DNA of 64,000 nt. Source: Alphaproteobacteria bacterium (GTDB lineage: Bacteria > Pseudomonadota > Alphaproteobacteria > Caulobacterales > Hyphomonadaceae). Of the stretch, positions 58,233-64,000 are shown one piece after another; position 1 is the first letter of the stretch, and every line of letters begins with the position of its first letter. A program made the position numbers and the translations under genes. The stretch is taken from assembly GCA_018827375.1 (NCBI GenBank), contig JAHJYW010000007.1, positions 1-64,000 on the forward strand, written 5' to 3'. The notes under the pieces were generated by a model, which was given only the letters and a program-made list of their open reading frames with translations, did not search any database and was not told the origin of the DNA.

Positions 58233-58906
58233 CGACGGACGAGGGCAACGAGGCGGCCCTGGATCTGCACGCGGTCGGGACCGAAAATGCGGGTTTCGTA
58301 AGCGGGGTTGGCGGCTTCGAGAGCGACGGAGGCCCCCTTGCGGCGGAGGCGCTTGAGCGTGGCTTCCTCACCGTCGATCAGAGCGACGACGATATCGCCT
58401 GTATTGGCGGCTTCGGTGCGACGCAAGATGACGAGATCGCCTTCAAGGATGCCGGCCTCGATCATGGAATCGCCTTTTACCTCGAGTGCGAAATGTTCTT
58501 CGCCCTCGGCAAGATCATCCGGCGCGGTGATATGGCCATTGTCCTGCTGAATGGCGGAGATTGGCACACCCGCCGCGATACGCCCAAGGATCGGAATGGC
58601 GCGGGGCGCGCGGGCTTCGGTTGGCAGACCGGTGGCGACGAGTGCAGGCTTGAAATCCTTGCGACCCCGGACAGCCTGATTTGGAATAGCCGACTCAGGC
58701 ATCTTGAGTACTTCAAGAGCGCGTGCCCGATGCGCGAGACGGCGGATGAATCCGCGCTCCTCAAGCGCCGAGATCAGGCGGTGAATGCCGGACTTGGAAG
58801 CAAGATTGAGCGCTTCCTTCATCTCATCAAAAGAGGGGGAAACGCCTGTCTCCTTGATCCGCTCATTGATGAAGAGCAGCAGCTCTTTCTGTTTACTGGT
58901 CAGCAC
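58223..58906 (-). CDS. lexA: LexA repressor
   Basis: 227 residues. It has an N-terminal winged HTH (about 1-68, '[13 protein letters not shown]'), an autocleavage site Ala112-Gly113 in 'RIAAGVPIS', and a protease dyad of Ser147 ('GDSMIEAG') and Lys185 ('ATLKRL'). It represses SOS genes until RecA-stimulated self-cleavage. A GTTC-N7-GTTC box lies 37-51 nt upstream, implying autoregulation. Its 3' end overlaps the comEC remnant by 10 bp. Confidence 0.97.
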   Translation of the reverse strand: MLTSKQKELLLFINERIKETGVSPSFDEMKEALNLASKSGIHRLISALEERGFIRRLAHRARALEVLKMPESAIPNQAVRGRKDFKPALVATGLPTEARAPRAIPILGRIAAGVPISAIQQDNGHITAPDDLAEGEEHFALEVKGDSMIEAGILEGDLVILRRTEAANTGDIVVALIDGEEATLKRLRRKGASVALEAANPAYETRIFGPDRVQIQGRLVALVRRYD

Positions 58907-58942
58907 GGGTGATTCCTTCCGTCCGAATCTATGTTCGCTTAT

Positions 58943-58957
58943 GTTCTACATGCGTTC
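58943..58957. promoter_or_regulatory. SOS box (LexA operator)
   Basis: GTTC-TACATGC-GTTC matches the alphaproteobacterial LexA site GTTC-N7-GTTC. It is upstream of lexA itself. A third GTTC at 58933-58936, 6 nt from the first half-site, extends the array. Confidence 0.85.
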
Positions 58958-58967
58958 ATGTTTCGGG

Positions 58968-59771
58968 TCAATTGGAACGCGCTTTTCTTAACCCTCTTAC
59001 AGAGGACTCGCGCATTTGGTTCATTTTCATCAGGCTTTCCCCAATGAGGAAGCGCCGGGCGCCAGTGGCCCGCAGACGAATTATGTGATCTGTCGTGGAT
59101 ATGCCGCTTTCAGCGATCAGGTGACGATCTGACGGCACCAGAGGGGCAAGTCGCTCGGTGGTCGAAAGATCAGTCACCATGCGTTTCAGGTCACGATTGT
59201 TGACGCCGATCAGGGGCGATGGGAGGCGCAAGGAACGTTCCAGTTCGGCCTCGTCATGGGTTTCGACGAGAACATCCATGCCGAAACTGGTTGCGGCAGC
59301 CGAAAGTTCAGCGGCCAGCACGTCATCGACGGCCGACAGTATGACGAGGATGCAGTCAGCGCCATGGGCGCGCGCCTCGGCGACCTGGATCGTGTCGACG
59401 AGGAAATCCTTGCGCAACATGGGCAGACTGACGGCGCTTCGGATGGCGGCGAAATCGGCGAGCGAGCCGCCAAAGCTGGGTCCATCGGTGAGGACGGAGA
59501 GGCAGGCGGCGCCGCCGGACTCGTATTCGGTGGCGATGGCCACAGGATCGGCGCCGGGCAGGATCTCGCCGGCGGAAGGGCTCTTGCGCTTGAGTTCGCA
59601 GATCAGGGCGTTTTCATCCTGCGCGGCGATACGGTCCATGGCGGCGGCAAAGCCGCGAACCGGGCTGGCCTCGCTGGCCATGCGGGAGAAGCTTTCGAAG
59701 GATTCGGCCTGCTTCAGCGCGGCCACTTCGTCATGCTTGTAGGCGATGATGCGATCGAGGGCGGTTGTCAT
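58968..59771 (-). CDS. trpC: Indole-3-glycerol phosphate synthase
   Basis: 267 residues, a stand-alone TIM barrel not fused to TrpF. 'CELKRKSPSAGEI', 'PMLRKDFLVDTIQV' and 'IGVNNRDLKRM' contain the catalytic Lys/Glu set. It performs ring closure in tryptophan synthesis. The start overlaps the trpD stop by 4 nt. The downstream neighbour is lexA, without moaC-moeA in between. Confidence 0.96.
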   Translation of the reverse strand: MTTALDRIIAYKHDEVAALKQAESFESFSRMASEASPVRGFAAAMDRIAAQDENALICELKRKSPSAGEILPGADPVAIATEYESGGAACLSVLTDGPSFGGSLADFAAIRSAVSLPMLRKDFLVDTIQVAEARAHGADCILVILSAVDDVLAAELSAAATSFGMDVLVETHDEAELERSLRLPSPLIGVNNRDLKRMVTDLSTTERLAPLVPSDRHLIAESGISTTDHIIRLRATGARRFLIGESLMKMNQMRESSVRGLRKARSN

Positions 59772-60802
59772 GCCGGTTCCTGCCCGTTGGAGAGCGCAGC
59801 GAGGCGACGCAACGTATCACGGGCCTTACCGGAGTCGATCGCCTTGGCCGCCATGGCGACGCCCTGTTTAAGATCAGTAGCGAGGCCGAGGACGTGGAGC
59901 CCAGCGGCGGCGTTTAGCAGGACGGCGTCGCGGAACGGACCTTCCTGGCTGTCGAGCAGGTCGGTGATGGCCATTGCATTGTCCTGTACGCCGCTGCCTT
60001 CAAGACGCGAGAGCGGGCTGGTGTCGAGGCCGGCATCGCCGGGATGGATCTCGAATTCGCGGATCGCGCCGTTTTCGACTTCGCAGACATGGCTGGCGCC
60101 GGCGATGGAGAGCTCGTCAATACCGTCACGGCCGTGGATAACCCAGGCCTTGGTCGTGCCGAGCGCGGCAAGCGCTTCAGCCATGGGGCGGGTCCATTGC
60201 GGGGCGAAGACGCCGAGGACCTGGAATTGCGCGCCGGCCGGATTAGAGAGGGGGCCGAGCAGGTTGAAGATTGTGCGGATGCCGAGCTTGGCCCGCACAG
60301 GCGCGACATGGCGCATGGCGCTGTGGTGGGCGCGAGCAAACATGAAGGCGACTCCGGCGCCATTGAGGCAGGCCTGGAATTCGCTCTCGTCGGTTTCAAG
60401 GTTCACGCCGAGTGCTTCCAGCACGTCGGCCGAGCCTGTCTTGGGCGGCACGGACCGGTTGCCGTGCTTGGCGACGCGGCCACCCGCAGCGGCGATAACG
60501 AGCGCGCTGGCGGTTGAGGTGTTGAGGCTTTTCCAAGGGAGCCCGCCGGTGCCGCACGTGTCGAGCACGGGGCCTTCGACATGAACCTTGCGGGCGTGCT
60601 GGCGCATGATGCGCGCGCCGGCGCTCAGCTCGGTTGCCGTTTCGCCGCGCACGGCCAGGCCGGTAAGGAAGGCACCGATCTCTTCCGGGGCCGCTTCGCC
60701 GGTCAGCAGGAGTTCGAACGCCGTTTCAAGCGTATCGCCTTCCAGCGTCTCATTGCGGGCGATGGCCTTGATGGCGGTGGTGAGGGCAGTATCAGTCATC
60801 AA
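59768..60802 (-). CDS. trpD: Anthranilate phosphoribosyltransferase
   Basis: 344 residues. 'VLDTCGTGGLPWKSLNTSTAS' is the PRPP loop (the Asp of the common GTGGD form is Leu here), 'KHGNRSVPPKTGSADVLEALG' and 'IHGRDGIDELS' (metal-binding Asp-Glu) follow. It couples anthranilate to PRPP. It overlaps trpC by 4 nt and follows the alpha/beta hydrolase gene after 67 bp. Confidence 0.95.
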   Translation of the reverse strand: MMTDTALTTAIKAIARNETLEGDTLETAFELLLTGEAAPEEIGAFLTGLAVRGETATELSAGARIMRQHARKVHVEGPVLDTCGTGGLPWKSLNTSTASALVIAAAGGRVAKHGNRSVPPKTGSADVLEALGVNLETDESEFQACLNGAGVAFMFARAHHSAMRHVAPVRAKLGIRTIFNLLGPLSNPAGAQFQVLGVFAPQWTRPMAEALAALGTTKAWVIHGRDGIDELSIAGASHVCEVENGAIREFEIHPGDAGLDTSPLSRLEGSGVQDNAMAITDLLDSQEGPFRDAVLLNAAAGLHVLGLATDLKQGVAMAAKAIDSGKARDTLRRLAALSNGQEPA

Positions 60803-60869
60803 TCATTTCCAATGGAAGAGCGACACCGATAGCGGCCTTGGGTGCGCGGTTCAATGCGCCAAACCTGAC

Positions 60870-61628
60870 TCAATAGCCAAGAAAGGCCAGGATGTCGGAC
60901 AGGATACCCGGATCGAGGGCAAGATCGCGGTGGCTGAGCGTTTCGCGTTCGATCAGTTTGGCGCCCGGCAGGGAAGCGGCGAGATCGCGGATCAGGCCGA
61001 GCGGGGAACTCTCGTCGGCGTCCGAGCCGATCACGAGGATGGAGCCTTCATAGTCTGAGAGGGCAGCCGTGATGTCCGTTTTGGACATGGGTGCGCCTGT
61101 CTTCTCTTCGTGCAGTTCGAGTGCGCGCGTAATGACGGCGTCATCCTCGCCCCGCATGCGCTGGTAGTCTGCCCAGCAAAGCAGCGGAGGCGCGACCATG
61201 ACGAGGTAGTCGGGCTCGGCACCTGCCGCAATGGCAAGCGCGGCGGCTTCGCATCCGAAGGAATGGGCGATGATCGTGTCGATAGGACCTTCGGCTGCGC
61301 AGACTGCAGCGACGGACGCGCCTGCCATGACGGGCGTACAGGCTTCAGCTTTAGAGGCGCCATGGCCCGGCAGATCCATCAGCAGGAGGGGCCGTGTGTT
61401 CTGGAGGAAATCCTGCGCGAAGCGGCGCCAGACGCGGTGCGTGTCGTCCCAGCCATGCACGAACAGCGCGGCCGGGCCAGTGCCCGCGCGCCATATGGGC
61501 GTGTCGCCAAATTCGCCGGGAATGTCGCTTCGCGTGTTGGGCGGCAGGAAGTTCTGGCCCGGCGCGGCACTGGGGCTGATCGGCAGGGCACCCAGAAGGG
61601 CTTCAGCTCTGGCATCCAGATCGCTCAT
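60870..61628 (-). CDS. Alpha/beta hydrolase inside the trp operon
   Basis: 252 residues of the alpha/beta-hydrolase fold. 'ALFVHGWDDTHRVW' forms the oxyanion region and 'IIAHSFGCEAAAL' the nucleophile elbow (Ser). A probable acid lies in 'VIGSDADES' and a probable His in 'ETLSHRDLAL'. There is no signal peptide. It lies between trpG (10-bp gap) and trpD on the same strand, so it is probably co-transcribed. The substrate is unknown, and a direct tryptophan role is not supported by sequence. Confidence 0.85.
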   Translation of the reverse strand: MSDLDARAEALLGALPISPSAAPGQNFLPPNTRSDIPGEFGDTPIWRAGTGPAALFVHGWDDTHRVWRRFAQDFLQNTRPLLLMDLPGHGASKAEACTPVMAGASVAAVCAAEGPIDTIIAHSFGCEAAALAIAAGAEPDYLVMVAPPLLCWADYQRMRGEDDAVITRALELHEEKTGAPMSKTDITAALSDYEGSILVIGSDADESSPLGLIRDLAASLPGAKLIERETLSHRDLALDPGILSDILAFLGY

Positions 61629-61638
61629 GACGCGCCTT

Positions 61639-62217
61639 CTATTTCACCTTGCTGAGGAAGTTCTTCAGCAGGGCGTGGCCGTGTTCGGTCATGATGGATT
61701 CGGGGTGGAACTGGACGCCGTAGAGCGGGCGGGTCTTGTGGTGTAGCGCCATGATCTCGCCGTCGTCTGTGTGGGCATCGGCGACGAGGCAGTCCGGCAG
61801 GTCACTCTCGCGCACGGAGAGCGAGTGGTAGCGGACGACCGTGTAGGTTTCGGGCAGGCCCTCGAAGAGGTCACCACCAGTTTGGTGGATGTCGGACAGC
61901 TTGCCGTGGCGGATTTCCTTGGCCGTGATGACAGCGCCGCCAAAGGCCTGTCCGATCGACTGATGGCCAAGGCAGACGCCGAGGATGGGCATGTCGTCAG
62001 GTGCGGACTTGATCAGGTCGACACAGATGCCGGCCTCGTTGGGCGTGCACGGGCCGGGGGATAGCAGGATGCCGTCGGGCTTTAGCGCGAGGGCCTCTTC
62101 CACCGTCAGTTCATCGTTGCGGATGACCTGCGTATGGGCGCCAAGCTCTTCCAGATAGTGGACGAGGTTCCATGTGAAGCTGTCATAATTGTCGACGACG
62201 AGGATGTGCGGCTTCAT
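61639..62217 (-). CDS. trpG: Anthranilate synthase component II (glutamine amidotransferase)
   Basis: 192 residues. 'VDNYDSFTWNLVHYLEELGA', 'LLSPGPCTPNEAG', the nucleophile elbow 'GVCLGHQSIGQAFGG' (Cys) and 'QFHPESIMTEHG' (His, Glu) are the class I amidotransferase triad. It supplies ammonia to TrpE. The start overlaps the trpE stop by 4 nt. A PabA role is also possible, as in many bacteria. Confidence 0.95.
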   Translation of the reverse strand: MKPHILVVDNYDSFTWNLVHYLEELGAHTQVIRNDELTVEEALALKPDGILLSPGPCTPNEAGICVDLIKSAPDDMPILGVCLGHQSIGQAFGGAVITAKEIRHGKLSDIHQTGGDLFEGLPETYTVVRYHSLSVRESDLPDCLVADAHTDDGEIMALHHKTRPLYGVQFHPESIMTEHGHALLKNFLSKVK

Positions 62218-63641
62218 TGGTCGAACTCGTAGGTGGCGGCGAGTTCGGCGGCGCGGCGGAGGGCGCCCGCCTTGTGCAGGGTCTCGTCATATTCATATTG
62301 CGGAACGGAATCGAGGACGACCCCGCCACCGGCCTGAATGTGGAGCTGGCCGTCCTTGATGATGGCGGTGCGCAGGGCGATGCAGGTGTCGAGGTCGCCA
62401 TTCCAGCCGAAATAGCCGACGGCGCCGCCATAGATGCCGCGGCTGGCGCTTTCCATCTCGTCGATGATCTGCATGGCGCGTATCTTGGGTGCGCCAGAGA
62501 CTGTGCCTGCCGGGAAGCCGGCGAAGAGCGCATCAACGGCGTCGAGGCCTTCCCGGAGATTGCCTTCGACATGTGAGACGATGTGCATGACGTGGCTGTA
62601 GCGCTCGACGATGAAGCGCTCGGTGACTTCGACGCTGCCATAGGCGGCGACGCGGCCGACATCATTGCGGCCAAGGTCCAGCAGCATGAGATGTTCGGCG
62701 ATCTCTTTGGGGTCAGCCAGCAACCCCTCGGCGCGGCGGGCATCCTCTGCGGCATCGCCCGAGACGGGACGCGTGCCGGCGATCGGCCGGATGGCAACGC
62801 GGCCATCGCGGACGCGGACCAGGATTTCCGGGCTGGAGCCGACGAGCCGTACCTTGCCGAGGTTCATGTGGAACATGAAGGCCGACGGGTTCAGGCGGCG
62901 CAAGGCCCGGTAGAAGCTGATCGACTTGCGGGTAAAGGGCGTCGACAGGCGCTGGCTGGGGACGACCTGGAAGATGTCGCCAGCGCGAATATAGTCGCGG
63001 CACGCTTCGACGATCTCGAAATAGCGCTCTTTGCTCGTATTGGAGGTGAGCGTCACTTCGGCGGGCTTCTGGTCCTTCGGTGGCACGACGGGCAGGCGTT
63101 CGAGCCGGGCTTCAACTTCGTCGAGCAGTGTGTTGATTGCAGCTTCGTTGCCGCCCTGGACACGGCCGATCAGCAGGATTTCCTGATAGATATGATCGAA
63201 GACGATCACGACCTTCGGAATGACCAGCAGGGCTTCGGGCACGTCGAGCGTGTCTTCGGTGGTGATGGTGACCGGCTCGACGTGCTGGATCATGTCATAG
63301 CCGACATAGCCAAACGCGCCGGAGGCCATGGGGGGCAAGGGCGTATCGGTTTCGGCGCGGGCGCTGGCGACGAAACTGCGCAGGGCGTCGACGGGGTGCG
63401 CGTCCAGCTTCACGGCATCGCTGAAGGCGGCATCGGTTGCTGTTTCAGCGACGCCGTCCTGAATGCGGAACCATTGCTCGGGTTCAAGACCGATGAAGGA
63501 ATAGCGGCCGAGCCGCTCGCCGCCGGCAATGGATTCGAACAGGAAGCTGCCGGGCTGGTCATCGCCCAGTTTCAGCATCGCGCCGACGGGCGTTTCAATA
63601 TCCCCGATGCGCCGACGAACAATCAGACGGGCTGGTTTCAT
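62214..63641 (-). CDS. trpE: Anthranilate synthase component I
   Basis: 475 residues. The chorismate-binding domain has 'QVVPSQRLSTPFTR', 'RPIAGTRPVSGDA' and 'GTVSGAPKIRAMQIIDE', which separate it from isochorismate enzymes. The N-terminal region 'GSFLFESIAGGERLGRYSFIG' contains the tryptophan feedback pocket. It makes anthranilate from chorismate with TrpG. The start overlaps the stop of the upstream isomerase gene (ATGA). Confidence 0.95.
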   Translation of the reverse strand: MKPARLIVRRRIGDIETPVGAMLKLGDDQPGSFLFESIAGGERLGRYSFIGLEPEQWFRIQDGVAETATDAAFSDAVKLDAHPVDALRSFVASARAETDTPLPPMASGAFGYVGYDMIQHVEPVTITTEDTLDVPEALLVIPKVVIVFDHIYQEILLIGRVQGGNEAAINTLLDEVEARLERLPVVPPKDQKPAEVTLTSNTSKERYFEIVEACRDYIRAGDIFQVVPSQRLSTPFTRKSISFYRALRRLNPSAFMFHMNLGKVRLVGSSPEILVRVRDGRVAIRPIAGTRPVSGDAAEDARRAEGLLADPKEIAEHLMLLDLGRNDVGRVAAYGSVEVTERFIVERYSHVMHIVSHVEGNLREGLDAVDALFAGFPAGTVSGAPKIRAMQIIDEMESASRGIYGGAVGYFGWNGDLDTCIALRTAIIKDGQLHIQAGGGVVLDSVPQYEYDETLHKAGALRRAAELAATYEFDQ

Positions 63642-64000
63642 TGTTCTGTGGCAATCGATTTCTTGTAGGCCGCGAGGGCGCCGGGGCTGGTTTTCAGCTT
63701 GATGGCTTTCTGGATCTCTGCCTGCAGGGCGACCTGAAGGTCTTCATTTAGCGCCTGGTTCAGCGAGGAGGTGGCACGCGTGCCCAGCACTGCGAGCGCT
63801 TCGTCGGAAGGCGGTGTGATCTTGTCGAGGCGAACGACCATGTACTTGTCACCAGCGCGGTTTGGATAGGCGTAGACGTCGCCTTCACTGCCGCTGAAAA
63901 TGTCGGTGATGGCCGGTGATGGCAGGCCGCTTTGCTCAGCGGTTACGCGGGTGAGTGGCATGGGCGGCGATTCGAGAACAGAGTCAGCGGCTGCAGCGGC
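63638..64000 (-). CDS. PpiD/SurA-type peptidyl-prolyl isomerase, C-terminus (partial)
   Basis: 121 codons are open to the end of the window, with no start inside it. The segment 'VYAYPNRAGDKYMVVRLDKI' and the helical ending with 'ALQAEIQKAIKL' resemble the C-terminal part of PpiD-like periplasmic folding factors, which precede trpE in many Alphaproteobacteria. The parvulin and membrane domains would lie outside. Assignment rests mainly on neighbourhood and style. Confidence 0.65.
   Translation of the reverse strand, partial: AAAAADSVLESPPMPLTRVTAEQSGLPSPAITDIFSGSEGDVYAYPNRAGDKYMVVRLDKITPPSDEALAVLGTRATSSLNQALNEDLQVALQAEIQKAIKLKTSPGALAAYKKSIATEQ

Noticed and set aside
59256-60584. 442-aa plus-strand ORF
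   Set aside because: Antisense to trpC and trpD, both fully conserved; it is a codon-phase shadow.
62583-63668. 361-aa plus-strand ORF
   Set aside because: Antisense to trpE; rich in Asp/Gly/Ala as typical mirror translation.
1-64000. Mobile elements, CRISPR arrays, integrase sites or phage genes
   Set aside because: No transposase, integrase, terminal repeats or regularly spaced repeats were seen; the gene content is housekeeping throughout.

Overview
This window is a chromosomal segment of an alphaproteobacterium, most likely of the Caulobacterales/Hyphomonadaceae type. The inference rests on gene order and protein style: tuf next to tRNA-Trp, a nuo operon with separate nuoC and nuoD running into birA-coaX-rnj, a short-form ProS, LpxI rather than LpxH, a GTTC-N7-GTTC SOS box upstream of lexA, and the gltA-gltX-comEC-lexA-trpCDGE neighbourhood. 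The DNA is moderately GC-rich and tightly packed, with ATGA, TTGA and TAATG overlaps. No gap between annotated features exceeds 300 bp. I see no CRISPR array, insertion sequence, phage or integron.

Layout. (1) 1-381: the 3' end of tuf, a rho-independent terminator and tRNA-Trp(CCA). (2) 382-4589: a small accessory stretch with an FAD oxidoreductase, a membrane histidine kinase whose H-box histidine is Arg, a hotdog thioesterase and a flavin reductase. (3) 4726-13241: a sugar module. It holds a GH13 alpha-glucosidase, a convergent LacI-type repressor, and divergently from it the complete Entner-Doudoroff set zwf-pgl-edd-glk-eda. Palindromes lie in the lacI-zwf gap. (4) 13487-28915: respiratory complex I, nuoA to nuoN, with all 14 subunits and two extra small genes (NTF2/SnoaL-like and VOC) between nuoD and nuoE. 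(5) 28912-39630: birA, coaX, rnj, mce, a DUF1467 gene, proS, lolC, lolD and dnaE, all in one direction. (6) 39776-53983: rpsB-tsf, a strong terminator, then pyrH-frr-uppS-cdsA-dxr-rseP-bamA-ompH-lpxD-lpxA-lpxI-lpxB, covering translation, isoprenoid and phospholipid precursors, outer-membrane assembly and lipid A. fabZ is missing from its usual place between lpxD and lpxA. (7) 53980-64000, mostly minus strand: gltA, gltX, a decayed plus-strand comEC, lexA with its SOS box, then trpC-trpD-(alpha/beta hydrolase)-trpG-trpE and the C-terminus of a PpiD/SurA-type isomerase running off the window.

How the genes work together. The GH13 enzyme would release glucose, Glk and Zwf/Pgl/Edd/Eda would convert it to pyruvate and glyceraldehyde-3-phosphate, and the LacI regulator probably links supply and use. 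GltA feeds the TCA cycle and complex I oxidises the NADH. The rpsB-to-lpxB block is an envelope and growth supercluster.

Nothing here looks like a large undescribed system. The most unusual items are the histidine kinase without its phospho-acceptor His, the comEC ruin, the two foreign small genes inside the nuo operon, the alpha/beta hydrolase inside the trp operon, and the multi-palindrome lacI-zwf control region.
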